Shown here: positions 1 through 9,774 of the stretch, in pieces | Position numbering within the stretch: the stretch's first letter is position 1 | Layout: the number at the start of each line of letters is the position of its first letter | Origin: an uncultured Pseudomonas sp. | GTDB taxonomy: Bacteria > Pseudomonadota > Gammaproteobacteria > Pseudomonadales > Pseudomonadaceae | Reading direction: 5' to 3' | Length of the DNA stretch: 64,000 nucleotides | Assembly (NCBI RefSeq): GCF_946885955.1 | Contig: NZ_CAMPHI010000030.1 | Location: 1-64,000 of the forward strand | Notes under the pieces: model-generated | Databases searched by the model: none | The model's input: the letters and a program-made list of their open reading frames with translations, nothing else | What the model was told of the DNA's origin: nothing | Program-made: the position numbers and the translations under genes

Positions 1-52
1 CCCCCCCCCCCCACCCACTTCGTGGTTAGCGTCTGTTGTTTATAAGAGACCG
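1..52. other. Sequencing adapter residue at contig end
   Basis: Positions 1-12 are a run of C. Positions 20-52 align without gaps to the 33-base Nextera read-1 adapter (recalled from memory) with 26 of 33 identities, including the TATAAGAGAC core of the transposon mosaic end. Genomic coding sequence (cdsA) begins immediately after it, and an in-frame stop at 43-45 lies inside the adapter-like stretch. I infer uncorrected adapter or low-quality sequence rather than genome. Confidence 0.8.
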
Positions 53-54
53 GT

Positions 55-771
55 CTGGTAGTGACTTTGGGCGGGTGGGAGTGGGCGCGTCTGGCCGGGT
101 TCGCCGCGCAGCCCGCTCGCGTGGGCTATGCCCTGCTGGTCGCTGTGTCTCTGTTCGCGCTCTACCGGGTACCAGCATTAGCACCTTGGCTGCTTTGGCT
201 CGGGGTCGGCTGGTGGGCGGTAGCGACGGCGATGGTATTCAACTATCCGGCCAGTAGCCGCTATTGGGGTGGGCCGTTCGGCAAGCTGCTGATCGGTCTG
301 CTGATTCTGTTGCCGGCCTGGCAAGGCTTGCAGTTGCTCAAGCAATGGCCCGAAGCGAACCTGCTGATTCTGGCGGTGATGGTGCTGGTATGGGGTGCGG
401 ATATCGGCGCGTACTTCTCCGGCAGGCGTTTCGGCAAGCGCAAGCTTGCGCCGCGGGTCAGTCCCGGTAAGAGCTGGGAGGGCGTAATCGGCGGGCAGCT
501 GGCAACCCTGGCGATTTGTCTCGTGGTCGGGCTCTATCGCGGTTGGTCGGTCGGTGATTTGCTGTTGGCCATGGCGGGAACGGTAGCGGTAGTGCTGATT
601 TCCGTGGTCGGCGACCTGACCGAGAGCATGTTCAAGCGTCAGGCCGGGCTCAAGGACAGCAGCAATCTGCTGCCGGGGCACGGTGGCGTACTTGACCGCA
701 TCGACAGCCTGACAGCGGCCATTCCGCTGTTCGCCGCCTTGTTGTGGTTGGCCGGCTGGGGTGCGCAGTGA
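55..771 (+). CDS. cdsA: Phosphatidate cytidylyltransferase, 5'-truncated
   Basis: CdsA condenses CTP with phosphatidic acid to give CDP-diacylglycerol, the precursor of all membrane phospholipids, at the inner membrane. The visible part has several hydrophobic segments. Near the C-terminus it carries the family signature: [11 protein letters not shown], then [12 protein letters not shown], with the conserved K, D, H and DR residues. Homologues are about 270 residues; about 238 remain here, so roughly the first 30-35 are missing. The loss is caused by the adapter-like contig end, not by a mutation: codons LVVTLGG are in frame from position 55, and a stop inside the adapter precedes them. The GTG at 61 is not the true start. 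The stop overlaps the start of dxr by four bases. Confidence 0.93.
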   Translation: MVVTLGGWEWARLAGFAAQPARVGYALLVAVSLFALYRVPALAPWLLWLGVGWWAVATAMVFNYPASSRYWGGPFGKLLIGLLILLPAWQGLQLLKQWPEANLLILAVMVLVWGADIGAYFSGRRFGKRKLAPRVSPGKSWEGVIGGQLATLAICLVVGLYRGWSVGDLLLAMAGTVAVVLISVVGDLTESMFKRQAGLKDSSNLLPGHGGVLDRIDSLTAAIPLFAALLWLAGWGAQ

Positions 772-1958
772 GTCGCCCGCAGCAGATCACGGTACTGGGG
801 GCGACGGGGTCGATCGGCCTCAGTACCCTGGATGTGATTGCGCGCCATCCCGAGCGCTACCAGGTTTTCGCACTTTCCGCATTTAGCCGTCTGGCCGAGC
901 TGGAAGCCTTGTGCATGATCTACCGTCCGCTGTTCGCGGTGGTGGCCGATGCCGCGGCCGCCGCGGCGCTGCAGGGGCGGTTACGGGCGGCGGGCCTGGC
1001 TACTCAGGTGCTGTTCGGTGAGGCCGGCTTGTGTGAAGTTGCCGCGCATGCCGATGTCGACGCGGTGATGGCGGCGATCGTCGGCGCGGCGGGGCTGAAA
1101 CCGACCCTGGCCGCCGTCGAGGCGGGCAAGAAGGTACTGCTGGCCAACAAGGAGGCGCTGGTCATGTCCGGCGCGCTGTTCATGCAGGCGGTGCGTCAGA
1201 GTGGTGCGCTGCTGCTGCCGATCGACAGCGAGCACAATGCGATCTTCCAATGCCTGCCGGGCGACTACGGTCGCGGCCTGGGCCATGTCGGCGTGCGGCG
1301 GATTCTGTTGACGGCCTCTGGCGGGCCGTTCCGCGAAACGCCGGTCGAGCAACTGGCCGAGGTCACGCCCGAGCAGGCATGCGCCCATCCCAACTGGTCG
1401 ATGGGGCGCAAGATATCGGTGGATTCGGCGAGCATGATGAATAAGGGCCTGGAGCTGATCGAGGCCTGCTGGCTGTTCGATGCCAAGCCCGCGCAAATCG
1501 AGGTGGTTATCCATCCGCAGAGCGTCATCCATTCGCTGGTCGACTATGTCGATGGCTCGGTGCTGGCGCAGCTGGGTAACCCGGATATGCGCACGCCGAT
1601 CAGTCACGCGCTGGCCTGGCCCGAGCGCATCGACTCGGGTGTCGCCCCGCTGGACCTGTTCGCGATTGCCCGTCTGGATTTCCAGGCGCCCGACGAGCAG
1701 CGCTTCCCTTGTTTACGCCTGTCACGTCAGGCGGCGGAGGCGGGGGGTACCGCGCCTGCGATGCTCAATGCGGCCAACGAAGTTGCGGTCGCGGCCTTTC
1801 TCGAACGGCGCATCCGCTTTCCCGAGATCGCGCGTATCATCGACACTGTTCTCGAAGCGCAGGCCGTCGAAGCGGTCGAAAGCCTGGATACGGTGCTTGT
1901 CGCCGACCGCCGTGCGCGTGAATTGGCCGGTCACTGGTTAAATCGTCATGCGCGATAG
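768..1958 (+). CDS. dxr: 1-deoxy-D-xylulose 5-phosphate reductoisomerase
   Basis: Dxr converts DXP to 2-C-methyl-D-erythritol 4-phosphate with NADPH, the first committed step of the MEP isoprenoid pathway. ispD and ispF of the same pathway are also in this window. I chose the GTG at 768, overlapping the cdsA stop (GTGA), which gives MSRPQQ and 396 residues, the usual family length. Visible motifs are the NADPH-binding GATGSIG at residues 11-17, NKEALVMSG, the metal-binding DSEHNA, the flexible-loop region [15 protein letters not shown] with MMNKGLE, and the GNPDMRTPI block. A longer frame from 744 lies inside cdsA and is unlikely. Translational coupling to cdsA is probable. Confidence 0.96.
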   Translation: MSRPQQITVLGATGSIGLSTLDVIARHPERYQVFALSAFSRLAELEALCMIYRPLFAVVADAAAAAALQGRLRAAGLATQVLFGEAGLCEVAAHADVDAVMAAIVGAAGLKPTLAAVEAGKKVLLANKEALVMSGALFMQAVRQSGALLLPIDSEHNAIFQCLPGDYGRGLGHVGVRRILLTASGGPFRETPVEQLAEVTPEQACAHPNWSMGRKISVDSASMMNKGLELIEACWLFDAKPAQIEVVIHPQSVIHSLVDYVDGSVLAQLGNPDMRTPISHALAWPERIDSGVAPLDLFAIARLDFQAPDEQRFPCLRLSRQAAEAGGTAPAMLNAANEVAVAAFLERRIRFPEIARIIDTVLEAQAVEAVESLDTVLVADRRARELAGHWLNRHAR

Positions 1959-1976
1959 CTGGCGCGGAGAAGCTTG

Positions 1977-3329
1977 ATGAGTGCGCTCTACATGATCCTC
2001 GGTACCCTGGTAGCGCTGGGGGTGCTGGTTACTTTCCACGAATTCGGGCACTTCTGGGTGGCGCGGCGCTGTGGCATCAAGGTGCTGCGGTTTTCCATTG
2101 GTTTCGGCACGCCGTTACTGCGCTGGCACGACCGCCAGGGTACTGAGTTCGTGATTGCCGCGATCCCGTTGGGCGGCTACGTGAAGATGCTCGACGAGCG
2201 CGAGGGTGAGGTGCCCCCGGCGCAGCTCGAGCAGGCGTTCAATCGCAAGAGTGTGCGCCAGCGTATCGCCGTGGTCGGTGCGGGACCGGTGGCGAACTTC
2301 CTGCTCGCCTTGCTGTTTTTCTGGGTGGTCGCAATGCTCGGCGGTCAGCAGGTGCGCCCGCTGATCGGCGCCGTGGAGCCCGGCAGTCTGGCCGCTCAGG
2401 CCGGCTTGCAGGCAGGCCAGGAAATCGTTGCGGTAAATGAAAAGCCCACCACTGGCTGGGCGGCGATCAACTTGCAGCTGGTGCGCCGCCTTGGCGAAAG
2501 CGGTCCGCTGCTGATCAGCGTGCGCGAGGATGGCTCGGCAGTCGAAAGCTCGCGGCGGATCGTGCTCGACGAATGGCTCAAGGGTGTCGAGGAACCAGAC
2601 CCGATCAGCTCGTTGGGGATTCGCCCTTGGCGCCCGAGCTTGCCGGCGGTTCTCGCGCAGCTCGATCCTGAGGGGCCGGCTAGCGCTGCCGGGCTGAAAA
2701 TTGGCGACCATATCCTGGCACTCGATGGTCAGGCGCTCGACGACTGGCAGCAGCTGGTCGATCGTCTGCGTGGCATGCCCGGCAGCGCCGTTGTGTTGTT
2801 GGTCGAGCGCGACGGGCGCCGCCTGGATGTGCAGGTTGATCTGGCTGCACGCGGCGCAGACGATGCGCGCATCGGTTATCTGGGGGCGGGCGTGCAGGGT
2901 GTCGAATGGCCGCCGGAGATGCTCCGCGATGTCAGTTACGGGCCGCTCGAAGCTGTCGCCGAAAGCTTTAAGCGGACCTGGACGATGAGTCTGCTGACCC
3001 TCGATTCGCTGAAGAAAATGCTCTTCGGCGAGCTCTCGGTAAAAAACTTGAGCGGGCCGATAACCATTGCTAAAGTGGCGGGCGCTTCGGCTGAGTCGGG
3101 TTTGGGGGATTTCCTCAATTTCCTCGCCTACTTGAGCATAAGTTTGGGGGTTCTCAATCTACTGCCGATTCCTGTGTTGGATGGCGGGCATCTGCTTTTT
3201 TATCTGATCGAGTGGACACGTGGTCGTCCATTGTCCGAGCGGGTGCAGGGTTGGGGGGTGCAGATAGGCATCAGCTTGGTGGTCGGGGTCATGTTGCTTG
3301 CCCTGATCAACGATTTGGGTCGTTTGTAA
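1977..3329 (+). CDS. rseP: Site-2 protease RseP/MucP
   Basis: This inner-membrane zinc metalloprotease makes the second cut of the anti-sigma factor (RseA/MucA), releasing the envelope-stress sigma factor (RpoE/AlgU). The start is the ATG at 1977 (MSALYMILG) rather than the TTG at 1974; a GGAG lies about ten bases upstream. The product has 450 residues. The HEFGH zinc motif is in the first transmembrane segment (about residues 22-26), two PDZ-like regions follow in the middle, and the C-terminal membrane motif LPIPVLDGG carries the third metal ligand. It sits between dxr and bamA, the standard gammaproteobacterial arrangement. A terminator-like hairpin follows the stop. Confidence 0.96.
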   Translation: MSALYMILGTLVALGVLVTFHEFGHFWVARRCGIKVLRFSIGFGTPLLRWHDRQGTEFVIAAIPLGGYVKMLDEREGEVPPAQLEQAFNRKSVRQRIAVVGAGPVANFLLALLFFWVVAMLGGQQVRPLIGAVEPGSLAAQAGLQAGQEIVAVNEKPTTGWAAINLQLVRRLGESGPLLISVREDGSAVESSRRIVLDEWLKGVEEPDPISSLGIRPWRPSLPAVLAQLDPEGPASAAGLKIGDHILALDGQALDDWQQLVDRLRGMPGSAVVLLVERDGRRLDVQVDLAARGADDARIGYLGAGVQGVEWPPEMLRDVSYGPLEAVAESFKRTWTMSLLTLDSLKKMLFGELSVKNLSGPITIAKVAGASAESGLGDFLNFLAYLSISLGVLNLLPIPVLDGGHLLFYLIEWTRGRPLSERVQGWGVQIGISLVVGVMLLALINDLGRL

Positions 3330-3345
3330 CCATTACTGAATTACA

Positions 3346-3375
3346 AATCTGTCGCCTCGAGCGGCAGATTTTTTT
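3346..3375 (+). terminator. Terminator-like hairpin between rseP and bamA
   Basis: Ten-base arms (AATCTGTCGC and GCGGCAGATT, one G-U pair) enclose a five-base loop and run directly into a T stretch ending at 3375. The form is that of an intrinsic terminator. It is only about 30 bases before the bamA start, leaving no room for a promoter downstream, so it may act as partial attenuation rather than full termination. Confidence 0.6.
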
Positions 3376-3404
3376 ATCGTCAGTTGGAAATAAGAAAGGA
3401 CTTC

Positions 3405-5765
3405 ATGAAACGTCTGCTGCTACCTGCGGTACTTGCCGCATCGATGATCGCCGAAGTTCACGCCGAGTCCTTCACCATCTCCGATATCCGTGTCAACGGC
3501 CTCCAGCGAGTGTCCGCGGGCAGTGTATTCGGTGCGCTGCCGCTCAATGTCGGCGAGCAAACTGATGACCGTTTGCTGGTGGAGGCTACGCGCGAGCTAT
3601 TCAAGACCGGTTTCTTCCAGGATATCCAGCTGGGTCGCGATGGCGATGTGCTGGTGATTACCGTTGTCGAACGGCCCTCGATCTCCAGCATCGAAATCGA
3701 AGGCAACAAGGCGATCAGCAGCGAAGACCTGCTCAAGGGCCTCAACCAGTCCGGCCTCGCCGAGGGCGAGATCTTCCAGCGTGCGACGCTCGAAGGCGTG
3801 CGCAACGAGCTACAGCGCCAGTACGTGGCCCAGGGCCGTTATTCCGCCGAGATCGAAACCGAAGTGATTCCTCAGCCGCGCAACCGCGTCGCGCTGAAGA
3901 TCAATATCAACGAAGGCTCGGTCGCGGCTATTCAGCACATCAACGTGGTCGGCAACAGCGTCTTCTCCGATGAAGACCTGATTGGTCTGTTCGAGCTGAA
4001 AACCACCAATTGGCTGTCGTTCTTCCGCAACGACGACAAATATGCCCGCGAAAAACTGTCCGGCGACTTGGAGCGGCTGCGCTCCTATTACCTGGATCGC
4101 GGTTATATCGGCATGGATATCACCTCCACCCAGGTATCCATCACCCCGGACAAGAAGCACGTCTACATCACCGTCAACGTCGACGAAGGCGAGAAGTACA
4201 GCGTGCGCGACGTCAAGCTCTCCGGTGACCTCAAGGTGCCGGAAGAAGACATCAAGGCGCTGCTGTTGGTGAAAGAAGGCCAGGTATTCTCGCGCAAGGT
4301 GATGACCACCACCTCGGAGCTGATCACCCGCCGCCTGGGTAACGAAGGCTACACCTTCGCCAACGTCAACGGCGTGCCGGAAGCGCACGACGAGGACAAC
4401 ACGGTTTCCATCACCTTCGTCGTCGATCCGGGCAAGCGTGCCTATGTCAACCGCATCAACTTCCGTGGCAATACCAAGACCGAAGACGAAGTGCTGCGTC
4501 GCGAAATGCGTCAGCTCGAAGGCGGTTGGGCCTCGACCTATCTGATCGATCAGTCGAAAGCCCGTCTGGAACGCCTTGGCTACTTCAAGGAAGTCAACGT
4601 CGAAACCCCGCAGGTGCCAGGTACCGACGACCAGATCGACGTCAACTACAGCGTCGAGGAGCAGGCATCCGGTTCGATCACCGCCAGCGTCGGTTTCGCC
4701 CAGAACGCCGGTCTGATCCTGGGCGGCTCGATTTCCCAGAGCAACTTCCTCGGTACCGGTAACAAGGTCAGCCTTGGTCTGACCCGCAGCGAATACCAGG
4801 AAAGCTACAACTTCGGCTTCGTCGATCCCTACTGGACCGCCGATGGCGTCAGCCTGGGCTACAACGCCTTCTACCGTACCACCGACTACGACGAGCTCAA
4901 CACCAGTGTTTCGAGCTACGCCGTGGACAGCTACGGTGCCGGTATGAGCATCGGTTACCCGATCAGCGAAACTTCGCGCCTGACCTATGGCCTGACCCTT
5001 CAGCAGGACGACATCAGCACTGGCGTCTATACCGTCGACGAAATCTTCGATTTCATGGAAGAGGAGGGCGACAGCTACCTCAACCTGAAAGGTTCGATCG
5101 GCTGGTCCGAGTCCACGCTCAACCGTGGCGTCATGGCCAACCGTGGCCACTCGCAGAGCCTGGTGTTCGAAACCACGCTGCCGGGCAGCGACCTGTCGTT
5201 CTACAAGCTGGATTACCGCGGCCAGATCTTCAAACCGCTCAGTGACAACTACACCCTGCGCCTGCACACCGAACTGGGTTATGGCGACAGTTACGGCTCG
5301 ACTTCCGATCTGCCGTTTTACGAGCACTACTACGCGGGCGGCTTCAACTCCGTGCGCGGTTTCAAGGACAACAGCCTGGGGCCACGCAGTACCCCGAGTC
5401 TGGGTGAGAGCGTGACCGGTAACAAAGGTACCGAGCGTGATCCGGACCAGGATCCGCTGCCGTTCGGCGGCAACGTTATGGTCCAGGGTGGCGTGGAGCT
5501 GTTGTTCCCCATGCCGTTCGTCAAAGACCAGCGCTCGCTGCGCACCGCCTTCTTCTGGGACGTGGGTAACGTATTCGACACTTCCTGCGGCTCGCAAAGC
5601 GATTGCAGTGGCATTGACGCCGGCGAGTTCGCCAGCTCCGTCGGTCTTGGCCTGACCTGGGTCACCGCGTTGGGCCCGTTGAGCTTCAGCCTGGCCATGC
5701 CGATCGTCAAACCGGACGATGCCGATACTGAAATATTCCAGTTCTCTCTCGGTCAGACGTTCTAA
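3405..5765 (+). CDS. bamA: Outer membrane protein assembly factor BamA
   Basis: BamA (Omp85; Opr86 in P. aeruginosa) is the essential core of the machinery that inserts beta-barrel proteins into the outer membrane. I chose the ATG at 3405 (MKRLLLPAVL), preceded by an AAGAAAGGA ribosome site; the longer TTG frame is unsupported. The 786-residue product has a signal peptide cleaved after about residue 20 (EVHA/ES). Five POTRA domains run to about residue 420. The C-terminal 16-strand barrel contains the conserved VRGF loop motif near residue 648 and ends in a terminal aromatic, QTF, as outer-membrane proteins do. Skp follows directly, so insertase and periplasmic chaperone are co-expressed. Confidence 0.97.
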   Translation: MKRLLLPAVLAASMIAEVHAESFTISDIRVNGLQRVSAGSVFGALPLNVGEQTDDRLLVEATRELFKTGFFQDIQLGRDGDVLVITVVERPSISSIEIEGNKAISSEDLLKGLNQSGLAEGEIFQRATLEGVRNELQRQYVAQGRYSAEIETEVIPQPRNRVALKININEGSVAAIQHINVVGNSVFSDEDLIGLFELKTTNWLSFFRNDDKYAREKLSGDLERLRSYYLDRGYIGMDITSTQVSITPDKKHVYITVNVDEGEKYSVRDVKLSGDLKVPEEDIKALLLVKEGQVFSRKVMTTTSELITRRLGNEGYTFANVNGVPEAHDEDNTVSITFVVDPGKRAYVNRINFRGNTKTEDEVLRREMRQLEGGWASTYLIDQSKARLERLGYFKEVNVETPQVPGTDDQIDVNYSVEEQASGSITASVGFAQNAGLILGGSISQSNFLGTGNKVSLGLTRSEYQESYNFGFVDPYWTADGVSLGYNAFYRTTDYDELNTSVSSYAVDSYGAGMSIGYPISETSRLTYGLTLQQDDISTGVYTVDEIFDFMEEEGDSYLNLKGSIGWSESTLNRGVMANRGHSQSLVFETTLPGSDLSFYKLDYRGQIFKPLSDNYTLRLHTELGYGDSYGSTSDLPFYEHYYAGGFNSVRGFKDNSLGPRSTPSLGESVTGNKGTERDPDQDPLPFGGNVMVQGGVELLFPMPFVKDQRSLRTAFFWDVGNVFDTSCGSQSDCSGIDAGEFASSVGLGLTWVTALGPLSFSLAMPIVKPDDADTEIFQFSLGQTF

Positions 5766-5808
5766 GCGGCTGATTTATAACGACAATAGTTTTCTGCAGG
5801 AGTACATC

Positions 5809-6312
5809 GTGCGCAAGTTGACTCAATTGGTTCTGTTAGGTGCGGTAATGCTGTCGACCCCGGCATTCGCGGAAATGAAGATCGCGGTGCTGAATTATCA
5901 AATGGCCCTGCTCGAATCCGATGCGGCCAAGCGCTATGCGGTGGATGCCGAGAAAAAATTCGGCCCGCAGCTGAACAAGCTCAAGACCCTGGAAAGCGAT
6001 GCCAAGCGCATTCAGGATCGCCTGGTAAAAGACGGCGAAAAAATGCAGACCGCCGAGCGTGAGCGTCTGGAACTCGAATTCAAGCAAAAGGCCCGCGACT
6101 TCCAGTTCCAATCCAAGGAATTGAACGAAAGCAAGGCCGTCGCCGACCGCGAGATGCTGAAGACCCTGAAGCCGAATCTCGACAAAGCTGTCGAGGAAGT
6201 GATCAAGAGCGGCAGTTTCGACCTGGTACTCGAGCGCGGTGCAGTGATTGATGTCAAACCTCAGTTCGACATTACTCGCCAGGTTATCGAGCGTATGAAC
6301 AAGCTGCGTTGA
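5809..6312 (+). CDS. skp: Periplasmic chaperone Skp/OmpH
   Basis: Skp is a trimeric periplasmic holdase that carries unfolded outer-membrane proteins from the translocon to BamA. The start is a GTG at 5809 with a GCAGGAG ribosome site; this gives a signal peptide ending AFA/EM at about residue 22 and 167 residues in all. The mature protein is rich in charged heptads (coiled-coil arms) and has the conserved region [16 protein letters not shown] and the C-terminal [18 protein letters not shown] longer frame from 5719 overlaps the end of bamA and would lack a proper signal peptide. lpxD begins three bases after the stop. Confidence 0.95.
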   Translation: MRKLTQLVLLGAVMLSTPAFAEMKIAVLNYQMALLESDAAKRYAVDAEKKFGPQLNKLKTLESDAKRIQDRLVKDGEKMQTAERERLELEFKQKARDFQFQSKELNESKAVADREMLKTLKPNLDKAVEEVIKSGSFDLVLERGAVIDVKPQFDITRQVIERMNKLR

Positions 6313-6314
6313 TC

Positions 6315-7373
6315 ATGACGACACCGCAGTTCTCTCTCGGTCAATTGGCCGAACGTCTGGGAGCCGTGTTGCGCGGCTCGCCGGATATTCTGATTCACGG
6401 CTTGGCGGCCTTGCAGGACGCCGGCCCGGATCAGCTGAGCTTTCTGGCCAACGCGCAGTACCGCAAGCACCTGGCTGGCAGTCGAGCCGCCGCGGTATTG
6501 CTCAACGCGACCGATGCCGAAGGCTATGCCGGCGCCGCGCTGGTAGTCGCCAACCCTTATCTGGCCTATGCCCAACTGTCGCACCTGTTCGATCGCAAGC
6601 CGCAGGCTGCTGTCGGTGTGCACCCGACAGCGCTGGTCGCGGCCGATGCGCAGGTCGATGCCAGCGCCAGCATCGGTGCCTATGCGGTGATCGAGAGCGG
6701 CGCGCAGGTAGCGGCGGGTGTGACCGTCGGCGCGCATTGCGTGGTCGGTGCCCGTTCGGCGATCGGCGAAGGCGGCTGGCTGGCGCCGCGCGTGACGCTC
6801 TATCACGATGTGCGCATCGGCAAGCGGGTGGTGATCCAGTCGGGCGCGGTGATCGGTGGCGAGGGCTTTGGCTTCGCCAATGAGAAGGGCGTCTGGCAGA
6901 AAATCGCGCAGATCGGTGGTGTGAGCATTGGCGACGATGTCGAAATCGGCGCCAACACCACCATCGACCGCGGTGCGCTGGCCGATACGCTGATCGGTAA
7001 CGGCGTCAAGCTGGACAATCAGATCATGATCGCGCACAACGTGCAGATCGGCGATAACACCGCCATGGCGGGCTGTGTCGGGATTTCCGGTAGCACCAAA
7101 ATCGGCAAGAATTGCATGATCGCCGGTGGCGTGGGCATGGTCGGACACATCGAAGTATGCGACGGAGTGTTCGTCACCGGCATGACCATGGTTACTCGTT
7201 CCATCACCGAGCCGGGTTCGTATTCTTCCGGCACCGCCATGCAGCCTGCTGCGGAGTGGCGCAAGAGCGCTGCGCGTATCCGTCAGTTGGACGACATGGC
7301 GCGACGCCTGCAACAGTTGGAAAAACAGCTGGTTGCCGTGACCTCAGGCCCAGACACCTCATCTGATGCCTGA
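6315..7373 (+). CDS. lpxD: UDP-3-O-(3-hydroxyacyl)glucosamine N-acyltransferase
   Basis: LpxD adds the second hydroxyacyl chain, the third step of lipid A synthesis, using hydroxyacyl-ACP. I chose the ATG at 6315 ([11 protein letters not shown]), not the TTG at 6309. The 352-residue product has an N-terminal uridine-binding domain ([11 protein letters not shown]), a left-handed beta-helix of hexapeptide repeats from about residue 100, the block NTTIDRGAL, the motif [16 protein letters not shown] around the catalytic histidine, and a C-terminal helical segment ([20 protein letters not shown]). It is followed by fabZ, lpxA and lpxB, so the whole early lipid A pathway sits in one transcription unit. 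Confidence 0.96.
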   Translation: MTTPQFSLGQLAERLGAVLRGSPDILIHGLAALQDAGPDQLSFLANAQYRKHLAGSRAAAVLLNATDAEGYAGAALVVANPYLAYAQLSHLFDRKPQAAVGVHPTALVAADAQVDASASIGAYAVIESGAQVAAGVTVGAHCVVGARSAIGEGGWLAPRVTLYHDVRIGKRVVIQSGAVIGGEGFGFANEKGVWQKIAQIGGVSIGDDVEIGANTTIDRGALADTLIGNGVKLDNQIMIAHNVQIGDNTAMAGCVGISGSTKIGKNCMIAGGVGMVGHIEVCDGVFVTGMTMVTRSITEPGSYSSGTAMQPAAEWRKSAARIRQLDDMARRLQQLEKQLVAVTSGPDTSSDA

Positions 7374-7423
7374 ACCCGGCATGATGTCGCGTTCTTTTTT
7401 CTTTACTACGGGCCTCCCTGGAA

Positions 7424-7864
7424 ATGATGGACATCAACGAAATTCGTGAATACCTGCCGCACCGTTATCCGTTCCTGCTGGTGGACCGGGTTGCGGATCT
7501 GGATGTCGAAGGCAAGTGCATTCGCGCCTACAAGAATGTCAGCATCAATGAGCCGTTTTTCAATGGCCATTTTCCCGAGCACCCGATCATGCCGGGCGTG
7601 CTGATCATCGAAGCCATGGCCCAGGCCGCCGGAATACTCGGCTTCAAGATGATGGGCATGAAGCCCACCGATGGCACCCTGTATTACTTTGTCGGCTCCG
7701 ACAAGCTACGCTTTCGTCAACCGGTTATCCCGGGCGACCAATTGATTCTCGAGGCCAAGCACTTGAGCAACAAACGTAGCATCTGGAAGTTCGAATGCCG
7801 GGCGAGCGTCGACGGCAAGGAAGTCTGCTCGGCCGAAATCATCTGCGCGGAACGCAAGCTATGA
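7424..7864 (+). CDS. fabZ: 3-hydroxyacyl-[ACP] dehydratase FabZ
   Basis: FabZ dehydrates 3-hydroxyacyl-ACP in fatty-acid elongation. The substrate is the branch point with lipid A, since LpxA and LpxD use the same hydroxyacyl-ACP, which fits its place between them. The product has 146 residues with a hot-dog fold. The active-site histidine is in [12 protein letters not shown] and the catalytic glutamate is in the following helix [11 protein letters not shown]. There are tandem ATG codons at 7424 and 7427; the first gives the family's usual [19 protein letters not shown]. The stop overlaps the lpxA start by four bases (ATGA). Confidence 0.96.
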   Translation: MMDINEIREYLPHRYPFLLVDRVADLDVEGKCIRAYKNVSINEPFFNGHFPEHPIMPGVLIIEAMAQAAGILGFKMMGMKPTDGTLYYFVGSDKLRFRQPVIPGDQLILEAKHLSNKRSIWKFECRASVDGKEVCSAEIICAERKL

Positions 7865-8637
7865 GTTTGATTGACCCTCGCGCCATCATCGATCCCGGTG
7901 CCAAGCTGGCCGACGACGTGGTCGTCGGCCCTTGGTCGATTGTCGGGCCTGATGTGGAAATCGGCGAGGGTACCGTGCTCGGTCCCAACGTGATTGTTAA
8001 AGGCCCGACCAAAATTGGTAAGCACAACAAGGTCTATCAGTTTTCCTCGCTCGGCGAGGACACGCCGGACCGTAAGTACAAGGGCGAGCCGACGCGGCTG
8101 GTGATCGGCGACCACAACATCATCCGCGAAGGCGTGACGATGCACCGTGGCACCATCCAGGACCGCGACGAGACCACGGTGGGCGACCACAACCTGATCA
8201 TGGCCTATGCCCATGTCGGCCATGACAGCGTGATCGGCAATCATTGCATTCTGGTCAATAACACCGCGCTGGCGGGCCATGTGCATATCGGTGACTGGGC
8301 CATCCTTTCGGGCTACACCCTGGTCCATCAGTTCTGTCATATCGGTGCGCACAGCTTTGCCGGCATGGGATCGGCGATCGGCAAGGACGTGCCGGCCTAT
8401 GTGACGGTATCCGGCAATCCGGCCGAGGCACGCAGCATGAATTTCGAAGGCCTGCGCCGTCGCGGTTTCAGTGCCGAGGCTATCCAGGCCCTGCGGCGCG
8501 CCTACAAGACCGTCTACCGTCAAGGTCTGACGGTCGAGCAGGCCCTGCTCGAACTGGCGGAGCCGTCGGCGCTATTTCCCGAGGTCGCGGTATTCCGTGA
8601 TTCTATTCAGGCGTCCAATCGCGGCATTATTCGTTAA
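7861..8637 (+). CDS. lpxA: UDP-N-acetylglucosamine acyltransferase
   Basis: LpxA performs the first step of lipid A synthesis, transferring a 3-hydroxyacyl chain from ACP to UDP-GlcNAc. The start at 7861 overlaps fabZ and gives 258 residues, the standard length; the longer frame from 7795 lies in fabZ. The N-terminal two thirds are hexapeptide repeats forming a left-handed helix. The catalytic histidine is in AYAHVGHDS, and the following [13 protein letters not shown] and [11 protein letters not shown] segments line the acyl pocket. The C-terminal helices begin near [18 protein letters not shown]. It is probably translated by coupling with fabZ. Confidence 0.96.
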   Translation: MSLIDPRAIIDPGAKLADDVVVGPWSIVGPDVEIGEGTVLGPNVIVKGPTKIGKHNKVYQFSSLGEDTPDRKYKGEPTRLVIGDHNIIREGVTMHRGTIQDRDETTVGDHNLIMAYAHVGHDSVIGNHCILVNNTALAGHVHIGDWAILSGYTLVHQFCHIGAHSFAGMGSAIGKDVPAYVTVSGNPAEARSMNFEGLRRRGFSAEAIQALRRAYKTVYRQGLTVEQALLELAEPSALFPEVAVFRDSIQASNRGIIR

Positions 8638-8640
8638 CCC

Positions 8641-9774
8641 ATGACGGATCTATTACGTGTCGCTCTGGTCGCTGGCGAGGCTTCCGGCGATATCCTCGGT
8701 GCCAGCCTGATGCAGGCGTTGCGCGCGCGTCATCCGCAGATCGAATTCATCGGCATCGGCGGGCCGCTGATGGAAGCGCAGGGGCTGACCTCGTATTTTC
8801 CGATGGAGCGCCTCGCTGTCATGGGGCTGGTCGAAGTGCTCGGGCGATTACCCGAGTTGCTCTCGCGCCGTCGTCGCCTGATCAAAACCCTGATCGATGT
8901 CAAGCCGGATGTGTTTATCGGTATCGATGCGCCGGACTTCAACCTGGGGCTGGAACTCAAACTGCGCCGCGCCGGGATCAAGACCGTGCACTACGTCAGC
9001 CCTTCGGTATGGGCATGGCGGCAGAAACGTGTGCTGCTGATTCGTGAAGCCTGCGACCTGATGCTGTGCCTGTTCCCGTTCGAGGCGCAGTTCTACGACG
9101 CGGCGCAGGTCCCGGTGCGTTTTGTCGGGCACCCGCTGGCCGATGCGATTCCCGTGCAGGCCGATCGAGCCGCCGCGCGCGAGGCCCTGCAATTGCCCCA
9201 GGACTGCCATGTGGTGGCATTGATGCCCGGGAGCCGGGGCGGCGAAGTATCGCGGCTGGGCAGTCTGTTTCTCGACGCGGCCGTGCGTTTGCGCACGCTG
9301 CGTCCCGGCGTACGCTTCGTGCTGCCTTGCGCCAGCCCCGAGCGGCGGCGTCAGCTCGAGGAAATGCTGGTCGGTCGCGATCTGCCGCTGACGCTGCTCA
9401 ATGGCCGCTCTCACGAGGCGTTGGCCGCCAGCAATGCGGTATTGATCGCATCCGGTACCGCGACCCTGGAAGCGCTGCTGTACAAGCGTCCGATGGTCGT
9501 CGCCTACAAGGTCGCGTCGCTCACCTACATGATTCTCAAACGTCTGGTCAAAAGCCCCTATATTTCGCTGCCGAACCTGCTGGCCGAGCGCCTGTTGGTG
9601 CCTGAGCTGATTCAGGACGCGGCGACGGCGGAGTCTTTGGCGCAGCTATTGGCGCCCTTGATCGAGGACGGCGAGGTGCAAACCCTGGGGTTCGATGTGA
9701 TTCACCGCGCTTTGCGCCGTGACGCCTCGACCCAGGCGGCCGATGCTGTATTGACGTTGCTGGGGCGCAGCTGA
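8641..9774 (+). CDS. lpxB: Lipid-A-disaccharide synthase
   Basis: LpxB, a GT19 glycosyltransferase at the inner membrane, condenses UDP-2,3-diacylglucosamine with lipid X to form the lipid A disaccharide. The product is 377 residues, beginning [17 protein letters not shown] with the family's N-terminal GEASGD motif. Other conserved blocks are [11 protein letters not shown], the acidic DAPDFNL, the segment [13 protein letters not shown], the nucleotide-binding [10 protein letters not shown], and [17 protein letters not shown]. It starts four bases after lpxA and its stop overlaps rnhB by one base (TGATG), so it is part of the same operon. Confidence 0.96.
   Translation: MTDLLRVALVAGEASGDILGASLMQALRARHPQIEFIGIGGPLMEAQGLTSYFPMERLAVMGLVEVLGRLPELLSRRRRLIKTLIDVKPDVFIGIDAPDFNLGLELKLRRAGIKTVHYVSPSVWAWRQKRVLLIREACDLMLCLFPFEAQFYDAAQVPVRFVGHPLADAIPVQADRAAAREALQLPQDCHVVALMPGSRGGEVSRLGSLFLDAAVRLRTLRPGVRFVLPCASPERRRQLEEMLVGRDLPLTLLNGRSHEALAASNAVLIASGTATLEALLYKRPMVVAYKVASLTYMILKRLVKSPYISLPNLLAERLLVPELIQDAATAESLAQLLAPLIEDGEVQTLGFDVIHRALRRDASTQAADAVLTLLGRS

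Noticed and set aside
61..771. GTG at 61 as a true start of cdsA
   Set aside because: The family continues upstream in the same frame, and LVV codons precede it. The apparent start is created by the adapter-derived stop.
3810..5597. Open frame of 595 codons opposite bamA
   Set aside because: Antisense shadow, valine- and alanine-rich with no domain and no ribosome site.
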